DNA of 64,000 nt, from NCBI GenBank assembly GCA_026398595.1, contig JAPLSO010000058.1, positions 36,227 to 100,226 on the forward strand. The letters are read 5' to 3'. The notes under the pieces were generated by a model. The model did not search any database and was not told the DNA's origin. It saw only the letters and a program-made list of their open reading frames with translations. Shown piece after piece: positions 16,946-25,678 of this stretch. Position numbers and translations under genes: made by a program. Each line of letters begins with the position of its first letter. Positions within the stretch are counted from its first letter, which is position 1. The stretch is from Spirochaetota bacterium. Lineage in GTDB: Bacteria; Spirochaetota; Spirochaetia; Treponematales; Rectinemataceae.

Positions 16946-17602
16946 TCACTTTCCTCCCGTTGTGCCGTTGTCGGCCGGGGTCGTTGTGCCCTGGCTCGCA
17001 GGAGGAGAGCCGGCCGTCGTCGAGTTTTCCAGCCAAGCCGCCGCCGCGTCGCCCGCGGCCTTGACGATGCGCGTCAAGGATTTCGAGGTAATGGTCGCCG
17101 CGGTGATGGCGGCGACATCTTTCTTGACTTCGAACGTGTCCGTTAGGAATTTGCCGGTGAACTGACCGGGGAAGGTGATCTTCTCGGTCTTCTTGACGTA
17201 ATAGGACGCGTTCTTGGCGTTCATGCCCAATCCGGCCGTATCGTTGAGTTCTAAAACCCTCACGCCCTCGATGCTTCTGGTGAGGCCAACGCCGACCAGA
17301 AGTCTGGCCGTGCCGCCGTAGCTGGCGCCGGTCGCCTTGATCGCCACGCCGAGGTTGGCCTGGCTGGATTTAACAAGGAAGGCCTTTTCGAACTTCACGC
17401 CTTCGGCGGGCGGCTTAAACGTGGAAGTAATGTCCTCGAACGACGCCGCTTCGGGGAAAATCTCCTTCAGTGAATCGTTCAAGGCTTTCTGGTCCTGCGT
17501 CGCTATCGCCTCTTCCGTCAAAGAATAGACAAAGGCAAGGCTGGCGCAGTTGACCACGGCGAAGAGCGCGAGGATCACGCCCAATCTGACGTTTCCTTTC
17601 AT
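16946..17602 (-). CDS. rnfG: Rnf complex subunit RnfG (covalent FMN protein)
   Basis: 218 residues: one N-terminal membrane helix (LGVILALFAVVNCASLAFVY), then a periplasmic FMN-binding domain. The flavinylation motif, usually SGATxTS, reads TAATITSKS here, with the acceptor threonine kept. A low-complexity Gly/Thr/Ser tail follows. RnfG carries electrons on the outer face. Its start overlaps the rnfD stop by four bases. Confidence 0.93.
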   Translation of the reverse strand: MKGNVRLGVILALFAVVNCASLAFVYSLTEEAIATQDQKALNDSLKEIFPEAASFEDITSTFKPPAEGVKFEKAFLVKSSQANLGVAIKATGASYGGTARLLVGVGLTRSIEGVRVLELNDTAGLGMNAKNASYYVKKTEKITFPGQFTGKFLTDTFEVKKDVAAITAATITSKSLTRIVKAAGDAAAAWLENSTTAGSPPASQGTTTPADNGTTGGK

Positions 17603-18609
17603 TTCGCCGCCTCCTTGGGAACCTTGGCCGGCTTGGCCGGAGGAACGAAGCCGTATTTTCTCACCCTGAGCTTGTTGAGATAGGGCGTCATGATGTTCAT
17701 GATGAGGATGGCATAGGTCACCCCCTCGGGGAATCCGCCAAACTTACGGATGATGACGGCGATCAAGCCTATGCCCGCCCCGTAGATGGCCATGCCTGCG
17801 GGGGTCATGGGTCGTGTCGAATAATCAGTCGCCATGAAGAAGGCGCCGAATACCAGGCCTCCCGAGAGGATGGTAAAAAGGGGGTTCATTCCGAACAGCC
17901 AGGAGAAGAGGAAGGCCGAAGTCAGGACAGCGGCCGGGACGATCCACTGCACAATGCCGATAGCGATGAGGAAGAGTCCGCCCACGAGGATGAGGAGTAT
18001 GGAACTCTCGCCCAGGGAACCCGAGCGATAACCCATGAAAAGCTGGCGGAAGAAAGCGTCCGTGTCGGAGGCGCCGAAGTAGCTGGCCACGTCCTTAAGG
18101 CTCCCTCCCTGCTTGATTAAAGCCAAGGGGGTCGCCGTGCTAGCCGCGTCGGTTGCCAAAGCCAAGCCGTTGGGCATCGACCAGGTCGTCATGGCGGCTG
18201 GGAAGCTCATAAGGAGGAAGGCTCGGCCGATCAAGGCCGGGTTGAAGGGGTTGGCGCCAAGACCCCCGAAGAACTCCTTGGCAACGACGATCGCGAAGAC
18301 GGCACCGAGGGCGGCCATCCACACGGGTGTCTTGGGCGGAAGGATGAGGGCAAGGAGAAGCCCCGTCACTACGGCGGAGAAATCCCCCACCGTCGTTGAG
18401 GCCTTGATGATCTTGCGGAAGAGATATTCGGCGGCGACGGCCGAGGCGACCGTGACCAGGATAAGAGCGAGGGCTGAGATGCCATACAGGTAGACGCCGT
18501 AGCCCACGGCAGGAATCAGCGCTATCACCACGGACAGCATCAGCGTTGGCGTGGTCACCGGCGTGAAGGAGTGGGGGCTCGAAGCGAGCAGCGGGGTTTT
18601 AGCGGGCAT
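17599..18609 (-). CDS. rnfD: Rnf complex membrane subunit RnfD
   Basis: 336 residues, many hydrophobic helices; RnfD/NqrB family. The motif STATPLALIKQ contains the threonine that normally carries covalent FMN. FNPALIGRAFLLMSFP and GGLVFGAFFMATDYSTRP are family blocks. It forms the ion channel with RnfA and RnfE. It overlaps the rnfC stop by eleven bases and has a Lys/Pro/Ala-rich C-terminus. Confidence 0.95.
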   Translation of the reverse strand: MPAKTPLLASSPHSFTPVTTPTLMLSVVIALIPAVGYGVYLYGISALALILVTVASAVAAEYLFRKIIKASTTVGDFSAVVTGLLLALILPPKTPVWMAALGAVFAIVVAKEFFGGLGANPFNPALIGRAFLLMSFPAAMTTWSMPNGLALATDAASTATPLALIKQGGSLKDVASYFGASDTDAFFRQLFMGYRSGSLGESSILLILVGGLFLIAIGIVQWIVPAAVLTSAFLFSWLFGMNPLFTILSGGLVFGAFFMATDYSTRPMTPAGMAIYGAGIGLIAVIIRKFGGFPEGVTYAILIMNIMTPYLNKLRVRKYGFVPPAKPAKVPKEAAK

Positions 18610-19981
18610 TCTGGGCCTCCTTTTGCTTCATGGAGCGCAATACCTGCTTCCCGACCCTGAAACGCTGGACGAGGTTCCGTCGGGCTGGACAGACAAAGGA
18701 GCAGGTGCCGCACTCGATGCAGTCGAGAAGGCCAATCGCCTCAGCTTCCTTGTAATCGCCGTTCTCGATGGCGACCGAGAGGAGGGCGGGGGAAAGCCTG
18801 CAGGAGCAGGCGCGTATGCAGCGACCGCAGCGTATGCAGGTCTCTTCCGCGTAATGCCGTGCTTCTTCCTCGCCGAGGAGGAGGATCCCCGAGCTGTTCT
18901 TCTGTATTGGGATCTGGTAGGAGGGCACGGCGACTCCCATCATGGGTCCGCCGAAGATGATGCCCTTCAGGGCTTCATCATCCACCTTAGCCAAGCCAGC
19001 CTCGACGATATCGGCCACGCAAGCTCCTATTGGGACGATTACGTTCGTCGGCTTCGTGCAGGCGCTGCCGGTGACGGTCAGGCCCCGCTCTATAAGCGGC
19101 TTGCCCTCCCTGAAGGCTTCCACCATGGCGCAAAGCGTGCCGATATTCTGGACCACGCAGCCTACGTCCATGGGAAGACCGCCCGAGGGGACTTCCCTGC
19201 CCGTGATCGCCGTGATCAGCATCTTCTCGCCGCCCTGCGGATACTTGGTCTTGAGGACCTGGACGCGGATCTTCATCCCCGCCCTGGTGCGGGGACTGGC
19301 CGCTATCGCCTTCTCGAGGAGGGGGATGGCGTCGACCTTGTTATCCTCCACGGCAATTATGCCCTCGGACGCGCTCACGATCTTCATCGTGATGGCGACA
19401 CCCTCGACAACGTCATCGGCTCGCTCGATCATCGTGCGGCCATCGATGGTGAGGAAAGGTTCGCACTCCGCCCCATTGGCTATGACGCAGGTGATAGGCT
19501 TGGAAGGGGCCAGTTTGACATGGGTCGGGAAGCCCGCGCCTCCCATACCCACGATGCCCGCCGCCCTAACCCGTGCCAGTGCCTCTTCCTTCGTGCAGGT
19601 GAAGGCGTCCAGCGGAGGCATGAAGTCGATCAGATCCTCAGGGGCCGGGGCCAATTCGCCTTCGGCAAGAGGAGGAAAGGCTTCAATGACGATGCAGAGG
19701 CCCTCAAGGTTATTCGACTGCATCCGGGGCTCGATCTTCTTGACGATGCCTGCCATGGAGGCATGGACCGGTACCGTCATCCTGCCCTCGGCGTCGGCAA
19801 TCTTCTGACCGCGCTTCACCTTGTCACCCACTCTAGCCAGAGCCTGCAAAGGGGCCCCGAAGTGCTGGTTGACCGGTATGACGACCTGCTTTACTTCGAG
19901 CAGGCGTTCGACCGAAAGACCGCTCGTGCGGTCTTTTCTCTCGGGCGGATGCGCTCCGCCCCTGAAGGTCTTAATTGCCAT
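18599..19981 (-). CDS. rnfC: Rnf complex subunit RnfC (NADH-binding)
   Basis: 460 residues. It begins TFRGGAHPPERK, the usual RnfC N-terminus, has the nucleotide/FMN-binding loop GMGGAGFPTHVKL, and carries two 4Fe-4S motifs (CIRCGRCIRAC and CIECGTCSFVCP). RnfC is the cytoplasmic subunit where NAD+ is reduced. AAAGGAG lies before ATG 19981, so the 40-residue extension to 20101 in the ORF track is rejected; that stretch also holds the -10 element. First gene of the operon. Confidence 0.95.
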   Translation of the reverse strand: MAIKTFRGGAHPPERKDRTSGLSVERLLEVKQVVIPVNQHFGAPLQALARVGDKVKRGQKIADAEGRMTVPVHASMAGIVKKIEPRMQSNNLEGLCIVIEAFPPLAEGELAPAPEDLIDFMPPLDAFTCTKEEALARVRAAGIVGMGGAGFPTHVKLAPSKPITCVIANGAECEPFLTIDGRTMIERADDVVEGVAITMKIVSASEGIIAVEDNKVDAIPLLEKAIAASPRTRAGMKIRVQVLKTKYPQGGEKMLITAITGREVPSGGLPMDVGCVVQNIGTLCAMVEAFREGKPLIERGLTVTGSACTKPTNVIVPIGACVADIVEAGLAKVDDEALKGIIFGGPMMGVAVPSYQIPIQKNSSGILLLGEEEARHYAEETCIRCGRCIRACSCRLSPALLSVAIENGDYKEAEAIGLLDCIECGTCSFVCPARRNLVQRFRVGKQVLRSMKQKEAQNAR

Positions 19982-20079
19982 GGCGGAAAATTCTCCTTTC
20001 CAGGTAGGATCCGCTTTCGTACGCGCCCTGTCCGAGTCGATTATCGGGGGGTGCGAAGAATAGGTGGAAAAACGTTCCA

Positions 20080-20109
20080 ATTGTAACCACAGCTTTTCCA
20101 AGAGGTCAA
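20080..20109 (-). promoter_or_regulatory. rnf operon promoter
   Basis: Minus strand: TTGACC (20104-20109), 18 bp, TACAAT (20080-20085). It lies about 100 bp before rnfC, and the operon has no other candidate as good. Confidence 0.65.
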
Positions 20110-20130
20110 GCTAACGCGGCAGGATTGCTA

Positions 20131-20153
20131 TCGATAAATCTTTATCTTATCGA
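20131..20153. promoter_or_regulatory. Nested palindrome upstream of the rnf promoter (candidate operator)
   Basis: TCGATAA (20131-20137) and TTATCGA (20147-20153) form an inverted repeat. Nested inside is GATAAA-TC-TTTATC (20133-20146). It sits 22 bp upstream of the -35, where an activator would bind. The regulator is unknown. Confidence 0.45.
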
Positions 20154-20203
20154 GTCGTAGAGCTATAGAATATCGCCTTTGCCTTTCCCCGGTTGACGGC
20201 ATG

Positions 20204-20243
20204 AAAAAGCCGGCGCCGAATCAAGCGGCCGCAGGCTTTTTAT
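20204..20243. terminator. Bidirectional hairpin terminator after jag
   Basis: The + strand reads AAAAAGCCGGCGC...GCGGCCGCAGGCTTTTT. The arms pair imperfectly and each strand ends in a T-tract. It closes the rpmH-to-jag transcript on the minus strand and isolates the rnf operon. Confidence 0.55.
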
Positions 20244-20265
20244 ACCGGGGAGCCTGCCAGAGGAC

Positions 20266-20994
20266 TCATTTCCTCCCGCGGAACATCACCCTTACCTGCT
20301 TGTACAGACCTTCGCCCTCGCTCTTCGTCTCGATGTCGACGATATCGTTGAGGGTCGTGTGAACGATCCTGCGCTCGAAGGGGTTCATGGGCTCGAGAAG
20401 GATGGATCTCCCTGTCCTCCGCACCTGTTCGGCCATTTCGTAGGCGATGCGCACCAAGGACTCCTCGCGTCGGATCCTGTAATTCTCCGAATCCAGGATC
20501 ACCTTGATGTCGTCGCGGCCGATGACTCCAGCGTAGACGTTGGCCAAGAGCTGGAGGGCGTCGATGTTCTTGCCCTTCTTCCCGATGATGATCGATGTGT
20601 TGTCCGTTTCGATCTTCAGGCCCACCTTCTTTTCTTCCTTGAACAGGACGCTTACCTTGGCGGGATAGCCCATCTTCCCGACGACCTCTTCTGTCCAGGC
20701 GACCATCTTGGCCTCGAACTCCTCGATGGGGAGCCTGTCGGCCTCAGGGATGGATTCGGCGCGCGAGGGAGTCCTAACCCTCTCGGGGGGGGCGGCTTTA
20801 GCCTCGGTTGCCGGGACTTCGGGCGAAACCTCAGCTCCCGCATGCACCCGGATCTTGACCTTGCCCTTCTTGAACAGACCACCGGACTGGTTCTCCAGGA
20901 TCTCGACGTCGAACTGGTCGGTCTCGAGCCCCAGCTGGGAAGCGGCAAGCTCGATGGCTTCGCGCTCTGTCTTCCCTTCGAATTCATATATCAT
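20266..20994 (-). CDS. jag: Jag/KhpB RNA-binding protein
   Basis: 242 residues. A Jag-N domain (MIYEFEGKTEREAIE..., about 1-50), an Ala/Pro/Glu-rich linker, a KH domain (IIIGKKGKNIDALQLL, about 130-170) and a C-terminal R3H domain (YEMAEQVRRTGRSI..., about 180-240) are all visible. Jag/KhpB proteins bind RNA and, in Gram-positives, affect cell-wall growth and division. Here it is the last gene after yidC, as in many bacteria, and is probably co-transcribed from the rpmH promoter, with a 73-bp gap after yidC. Confidence 0.93.
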   Translation of the reverse strand: MIYEFEGKTEREAIELAASQLGLETDQFDVEILENQSGGLFKKGKVKIRVHAGAEVSPEVPATEAKAAPPERVRTPSRAESIPEADRLPIEEFEAKMVAWTEEVVGKMGYPAKVSVLFKEEKKVGLKIETDNTSIIIGKKGKNIDALQLLANVYAGVIGRDDIKVILDSENYRIRREESLVRIAYEMAEQVRRTGRSILLEPMNPFERRIVHTTLNDIVDIETKSEGEGLYKQVRVMFRGRK

Positions 20995-21067
20995 CGCATA
21001 CTCCTACAGGAGAGATATTCATGGTCAGCGGCCTCGGCAAGGGCCGCGTTCAGCGGCTTTCGCCGCC

Positions 21068-23161
21068 TCAGCGGCCCTTGCCTTTGCCTCCCTGGCTTCC
21101 CGACGTTCCGGGTCCCGACGTTCCGGGTCCCGACGTTCCGGGTCCCGATTTCCCCGACCCCGGCTTCTTCGCGTTTTGTCCCTCGGTTGCCTTCTGGGCT
21201 TCCCCGGCTTTATTCTCAAGCCAATCCTTCACCTTGTCGCCCAGACTCCGCCCAGAGGCCGAGGGAGCGCTCTTCACCACCGTCTTTCCGGCATTCTTGG
21301 CCCCCGCCGAGCCGCCTGGCCCGGAACCGCCCGCTAAAGCGGTCGCCGCTTCCAGCTTCCGCTTCTTGAGAATGTCGTTGATCACCACCTGCTGTGCGAT
21401 GGTCAGGAGGTTGGACACGATCCAGTAGATCAAGAGGCCGGAGGGAACGTCATAGAGGACGAAGAAGAACATGATGGGCATTCCGTACATCATGAGCTTC
21501 ATCTGGTTCGCGCTCTGGCCGCTCTGGGGGGCCGAAGTGAACTTGCCATACAAAAGCTGACTTGCCAGATAAATGATGGGCAAGGCTCTCAGATCGTTCC
21601 AGCCGACCAGCGGAAGGCGGAAAGCGCCAAAATTCCAGATGGTCTCGGGCAGGGAAAGGTCCCCAATCCATCCTGGGATGAAGCTTGCTCCCCGCAGGTC
21701 GAAGTGGTTGTTGAAAAGGCTGTACATGGCGAAGAAGAGAGGCATCTGGATCAGCATAGGCAGACAGCCCGACATCGGGTTGTAGTTCTCGCGCTTGTAG
21801 AATTCGGCCGTCTCCTGGTTCAGCTTCTGGGGGTTGCTCTTGTACTTGGCCTGCAGCTCCTGGATCTTGGGCTGGAGCTCCTGCATCCTGGCGGTTGACA
21901 TCGAGCCCTTCTTGGTCAGGGGAAAGAAGACCGCCTTGATCAGGATCGTCACAAGGATGATGGCGACGCCGTAATTGGGTATCAGTCTGTAGAAGAAGTT
22001 GAGGAGGACCTTCAGGATAGTCTCGAGCCAGCCGAGGATGTTGGAACGCTCGGTCACATCCTCGAGCTTCATGGACGAAAGGCCGAAGCTGTTCTTGTCC
22101 GCATACTCGTATTTCGCCAGTTCCGCCCCCGTCCTCGGGCCGAAGAAGAAATAGTACTTGTCCATATGGCTGAACGCTGCGACGGCGGGGCGGCTCAAGA
22201 ACATCGTGTTCGTCTGGCGTATCGCCGGGTCATCGGCCTGGAGGTAGCTGAAATTCGCGAAGGGAGTCTCCGGTATCGCTATGAAAGCAAAGTACTTGCC
22301 TGCGAGGGCACCCCAGCTCGGCAGATCCTTGATCGCCTGGATGGCCCCCGTTTTGGGCGTTTCCGCCTTTTTCTTGCCGTCGACTTCCAGGATGTACTTC
22401 CTGTAGTCAGCGTTTTTAGGCAGCTGGTTGAACCTGGGACCAATCTGCGGGCCAAGGGAGAGAGTGTAGGCTAGACCATTGGCGTTGAGGGGAATCTGGT
22501 TTCCGTCCACGCCTTCGAGGCTGACAGCCATGGCAAATAGGTATTCCCCATCGCGGAAGGTGTAGATCTTCTTATAGGTGAAGGGGACGAGCTTGCCATC
22601 GGCCGTCTTGGCGTAAAAGATCGTCGAGAACCGAATCGTCTTGCGTTCGGCATCGAGCCATGTCGCATTCATGAGGTCTGTCACGGGAGCCGAGTCAGGT
22701 CCGCCGAAGGCCAGGGAGAGTCCCCTCGAAGCGGTAGACCCCGGGAGGATCAGGTCGACCGAGCCATCCTTGTCCTTGTGTTTCTTGAGTTTGAGCGAGA
22801 CGATGTCGCCGCCCGAGTTGCTCAGTTCGGCCTTGAAAAGATCCGTTTCGATACCATACTTCGCCTCGAGCGCGGGCGCCGCGACCACTGGAACGGTCGT
22901 CTTGACTTCCTCTTTCGACGAGCTCGTCACAAACGGAGCCATAATCTGAGCTGGTTGGGTTACCACCGTACCTGCGGGGACGACGGCCTGGGCACCTGGA
23001 GCCTGGGTCTGCTTGGTCACTGCCTGCGTCTGAGGGGCGGGGGGAAATAGCATGTTCTGGACCATAAAGCCCGCGCCCACAAGGACTGTGGAGATCACCA
23101 CCGCGAGGATGGTCCTTCTGCTCTCTTCTTTCGTTTGGGAATTGTCGTTAAAAATACTCAT
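21068..23161 (-). CDS. yidC: Membrane protein insertase YidC
   Basis: 697 residues, long for the family (about 550-600). An N-terminal membrane helix ([19 protein letters not shown]) is followed by a large periplasmic domain (about 90-370), as in Gram-negative YidC. The conserved insertase core ([23 protein letters not shown] onward) has five helices. YidC inserts proteins into the inner membrane alone or with SecYEG. The extra length is a hydrophilic tail of about 90 residues ending in tandem GPGTS repeats and a Lys/Gly-rich tip, likely a ribosome-binding extension. The start overlaps yidD by four bases. Confidence 0.96.
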   Translation of the reverse strand: MSIFNDNSQTKEESRRTILAVVISTVLVGAGFMVQNMLFPPAPQTQAVTKQTQAPGAQAVVPAGTVVTQPAQIMAPFVTSSSKEEVKTTVPVVAAPALEAKYGIETDLFKAELSNSGGDIVSLKLKKHKDKDGSVDLILPGSTASRGLSLAFGGPDSAPVTDLMNATWLDAERKTIRFSTIFYAKTADGKLVPFTYKKIYTFRDGEYLFAMAVSLEGVDGNQIPLNANGLAYTLSLGPQIGPRFNQLPKNADYRKYILEVDGKKKAETPKTGAIQAIKDLPSWGALAGKYFAFIAIPETPFANFSYLQADDPAIRQTNTMFLSRPAVAAFSHMDKYYFFFGPRTGAELAKYEYADKNSFGLSSMKLEDVTERSNILGWLETILKVLLNFFYRLIPNYGVAIILVTILIKAVFFPLTKKGSMSTARMQELQPKIQELQAKYKSNPQKLNQETAEFYKRENYNPMSGCLPMLIQMPLFFAMYSLFNNHFDLRGASFIPGWIGDLSLPETIWNFGAFRLPLVGWNDLRALPIIYLASQLLYGKFTSAPQSGQSANQMKLMMYGMPIMFFFVLYDVPSGLLIYWIVSNLLTIAQQVVINDILKKRKLEAATALAGGSGPGGSAGAKNAGKTVVKSAPSASGRSLGDKVKDWLENKAGEAQKATEGQNAKKPGSGKSGPGTSGPGTSGPGTSGSQGGKGKGR
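21101..21145. repeat. Three tandem 15-bp repeats in the yidC tail
   Basis: Three exact copies of a 15-bp unit, CGACGTTCCGGGTCC on the + strand, encode GPGTS in the YidC tail. The copies are identical at DNA level, so copy number may vary between strains. Confidence 0.9.
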
Positions 23162-23388
23162 GGTACTGGGTCAAAGCCTCCGGGGTTTCTGGGATGACAA
23201 CGGATAATCCTTCTGATGGACAGCCAACCGCCCTTCAGCGGCCCATATTTGAAAATCGCCTGGTAGGAATACGTCGAACAGGTCGGATAGAACCTGCACG
23301 CAGGCGGAAAGAGTGGAGAAATCGCTATTTGATATATTTTAATGAGGAAAAGAAAGGGTAAGGACAGGATTCGCTTTACCAAATTCAT
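23158..23388 (-). CDS. yidD: Membrane protein insertion efficiency factor YidD
   Basis: 76 residues starting [20 protein letters not shown], with the family core [23 protein letters not shown] and [17 protein letters not shown]. YidD is a small membrane-associated protein that helps YidC-dependent insertion. The ORF track starts 43 codons too early (23517), inside rnpA. ATG 23388 overlaps the rnpA stop as ATGA, and its own stop overlaps yidC in the same way, so rnpA-yidD-yidC are translationally coupled. Confidence 0.95.
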   Translation of the reverse strand: MNLVKRILSLPFLFLIKIYQIAISPLFPPACRFYPTCSTYSYQAIFKYGPLKGGWLSIRRIIRCHPRNPGGFDPVP

Positions 23389-23756
23389 CTGATCAAGCCC
23401 GCCTTGCGGAGCAGAAACAGCATGGCGCGGGAGCAGTCCGCGTAGTTGTTCATCTCGGGATACAAGATAACCGCGACGTCGCGTCCCGGAAGGATTTCGT
23501 CCTTGTTCAGTCTCCATACTTCCCGGGCGACACGCTTGGCCCTGTTTCGCTGAATGGCTCCGTCGAAGGTTCGTACAGCGACAAAAACGACCCTGCTCGG
23601 CCCTCCCGATATACTGGGCGCTGCCCGAATCGCCATCCCTTTGCAGGAAAACCGAGCCCCTGTGCGGAAGATCCGGTCTATCTCCGGCTTGGTCCGAACC
23701 TTTTCGGACTTCGGGAAATCCCGTTTCGACCTTACCATTTCCCCATCCGGGGACAT
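23385..23756 (-). CDS. rnpA: Ribonuclease P protein component
   Basis: 123 residues. The RNR motif ([14 protein letters not shown]) that binds RNase P RNA and the N-terminal [13 protein letters not shown] are clear. With the RNase P RNA it removes the 5' leader of pre-tRNAs. The ORF track opens at 23981, but that includes the rpmH region. ATG 23756, two bases after the rpmH stop and preceded by AGAAG, fits; ATG 23738 is an alternative. Confidence 0.95.
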   Translation of the reverse strand: MSPDGEMVRSKRDFPKSEKVRTKPEIDRIFRTGARFSCKGMAIRAAPSISGGPSRVVFVAVRTFDGAIQRNRAKRVAREVWRLNKDEILPGRDVAVILYPEMNNYADCSRAMLFLLRKAGLIR

Positions 23757-23758
23757 CG

Positions 23759-23914
23759 TCAATACTTCTTGTTCTCGTCGGCGACAGTAAGCTTGGCCCG
23801 TCCTTTGGCTCTTCTCCGCTTCAGGACGAGGCGACCGCCTTTCGTGCTCATTCGGGCACGGAAACCAAATTTCCTGTTCCTTTTCGTCCTGCTGGGTTGG
23901 TAGGTACGCTTCAT
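23759..23914 (-). CDS. rpmH: 50S ribosomal protein L34
   Basis: This gene is too short for the ORF track. Reading the minus strand from ATG 23914 gives 51 codons starting [20 protein letters not shown] and containing [19 protein letters not shown], the unmistakable L34 sequence with a short acidic extension (VADENKKY). It is the first gene of the rpmH-rnpA-yidD-yidC-jag transcript, with its promoter at 24007-24036. Confidence 0.97.
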   Translation of the reverse strand: MKRTYQPSRTKRNRKFGFRARMSTKGGRLVLKRRRAKGRAKLTVADENKKY

Positions 23915-24006
23915 GGCAGTTGCTCCTTGTCCTATGGCGACGACGCCGCGGGCGCCGACCGATTTCCAGTTTTTCGCTCATCCGTTACAGGCCAGAGCGG
24001 TTCGTG

Positions 24007-24036
24007 AGTATAGAATGAAGCGGGAACTTTCGTCAA
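24007..24036 (-). promoter_or_regulatory. Promoter of the rpmH-rnpA-yidD-yidC-jag operon
   Basis: Minus strand: TTGACG (24031-24036), 18 bp, TATACT (24007-24012), about 90 bp before the rpmH ATG. It is one of the best promoter matches in the window. Confidence 0.7.
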
Positions 24037-24090
24037 TCAGCCCGTCCTGCCATGGAGTCATCGGTGGAGGGACATCCCGCAGGGCGCTTT

Positions 24091-24585
24091 TCAGCCCTTG
24101 CTCTTCCTCTTCAGACGCTCGAAAGCTGCCCTGATCTCAGGTGGCAGAGATGCCGCCGGCGGAGAGTTCTGGGTCTGTATTGGCTGGGTTTCGGGCCTTT
24201 CTTCGGGTTTGCCCGTCGTGCTCGGCAAGGCGAAATCCTTGTCCGCCGCGGCTCTCTTCTCCGTTCCGCCGCCCGCCGGCCCCAGCTTGGAAGCTAGCCT
24301 GAAGGCAATGCCTTTTATCTCGAATTCAGGGAACTTCCGCCCAATCTCATCCAGCATTTTCTCCTGCTGAAGCTGGAGAAGCTGGCCCCAGCCCTGGTGC
24401 TCGGTCTCGACGATGAGAATCCCGTGCCGTACATCGACGGGCCGGGAATGCTCGGCCAGCCGCTGTCCGGCTATACCCCTCCATGCTGAGCGGAAATTGC
24501 TGTAACTCTCTCCCTTGGCCGCGGTCTCTCGGTCGAAAAAGGTCAAGAGGAGATCAGAGACGCTCTTTATCCGTGAATCCGCCAT
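24091..24585 (-). CDS. dciA: DUF721/DciA-type helicase-loader protein
   Basis: 164 residues. The DUF721 core is SYSNFRSAWRGIAGQRLAEHSRPVDVRHGILIVETEHQGWGQLLQL (about 28-73). The C-terminal half is Ala/Pro/Glu-rich and disordered. DUF721 proteins of the DciA class help load or act with the replicative helicase in bacteria that lack DnaC/DnaI. The position directly after recF matches the spirochaete dnaA-dnaN-recF-DUF721 order. It overlaps the recF end by 32 bases. Name by family and context; function inferred. Confidence 0.82.
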   Translation of the reverse strand: MADSRIKSVSDLLLTFFDRETAAKGESYSNFRSAWRGIAGQRLAEHSRPVDVRHGILIVETEHQGWGQLLQLQQEKMLDEIGRKFPEFEIKGIAFRLASKLGPAGGGTEKRAAADKDFALPSTTGKPEERPETQPIQTQNSPPAASLPPEIRAAFERLKRKSKG

Positions 24586-25678
24586 CGCTCACCCTGTAGA
24601 CGATCGTATCGCCGCCTGAATATTCGGTCCACGGCTCTCCGGGCAGAAAGGTGAAGAAAGCCTGAGCCCCCGAGCCCTTCCCCGGTAAAAGTCCGAGAAA
24701 CCGCCTCCGCTTGTTGGGATCCAATTCCAGGAGAACGTCGTCCAGAAGAAAGATTGGCCACGTGGGTCCAGCGGCGGCCGATCGCGCGTAATCGGCGTAG
24801 ACCCTCGCCTCAACGACCCGCAGGATCAGGGAGACCAGCCTCAGCTGACCCGTGGAAGCCTTATCCGTAAAGAGCTCCCCTACACTCGAAAAGTTCCAGC
24901 GGTCGCGATGCGGTCCGGACCGCGATATCCCCATAAGGATTTCGCTTTCCTGTTTGGCCGCGAGGATACCCAAGACCTCGTCCATACCCGCCGCGGCCGG
25001 CCAGCTGGAAAAGTAATCCAGCTCTACCTTCTCGCCTAATTCCGATACTTCCTCGTAAAATTCGGAAAACGGAACTTCGAAGAGTGAGTGGATTTTCCGC
25101 CTTGCCCCCATCAGCTCGAGCCCGTAGCGGACGAACTGGGGATCCAGAACCTCCAGAAGCTCGTAAGCACGCTCCTTGAGGGCCGCATTCCTCTGCTTCA
25201 ATACCCGCTTGTAGGCACGCAAGCTCTCTATATAGGAAAGAGATATCATCCCTGCACACTGATCGAAAAAAAACCTTTTCCTCTCGGGGTCCCCGGCGGC
25301 GAAGGCGAAATCCTCGTGACAGAAGACGACTGCAGGACTGTGAAAGACAAGGTCCTTTCGGTCGCGCAATACTTTATCGTTGAGTCGAATCTCCTTGACC
25401 GTGTCCTTTACGGCCACGGAGACCTTTTCATCGGGGCTCCCGCCCCCGCCTTCCCGCCAGAAGGCCCTCAATCCAAAGCCGGAAGCGCCGCTCTGCGGTA
25501 TATAGGCATCAACCTGGCCCCGGAACGAGGAACCATAGCAGAGGTAGTAGAGAGCCTCGAGGAAATTGGTTTTTCCCTGACCGTTCTCGCCGACGAGGAA
25601 GATCCGCTCCGCGTCGACGTCTACATCGGCGTCCTTCAGGTTCCTGAAGGTGTGGAAACCGACGCTCCTGAAAGGCAT
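24554..25678 (-). CDS. recF: DNA replication and repair protein RecF
   Basis: 374 residues of an SMC-like ATPase. Walker A GENGQGKTNFLEALYYL is near residue 31, and Walker B (FLLDDVLLELD) and the following region are near the C-terminus. RecF binds ssDNA-dsDNA junctions and loads RecA with RecO and RecR at gaps. The ATG shares one base with the dnaN stop (TGATG), so translation is coupled. Confidence 0.96.
   Translation of the reverse strand: MPFRSVGFHTFRNLKDADVDVDAERIFLVGENGQGKTNFLEALYYLCYGSSFRGQVDAYIPQSGASGFGLRAFWREGGGGSPDEKVSVAVKDTVKEIRLNDKVLRDRKDLVFHSPAVVFCHEDFAFAAGDPERKRFFFDQCAGMISLSYIESLRAYKRVLKQRNAALKERAYELLEVLDPQFVRYGLELMGARRKIHSLFEVPFSEFYEEVSELGEKVELDYFSSWPAAAGMDEVLGILAAKQESEILMGISRSGPHRDRWNFSSVGELFTDKASTGQLRLVSLILRVVEARVYADYARSAAAGPTWPIFLLDDVLLELDPNKRRRFLGLLPGKGSGAQAFFTFLPGEPWTEYSGGDTIVYRVSDGGFTDKERL

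Noticed and set aside
18551-20086. 511-codon plus-strand ORF opposite rnfD/rnfC
   Set aside because: It is the antisense shadow of the clear rnfC and rnfD reading frames in GC-rich DNA and has no recognisable domain.
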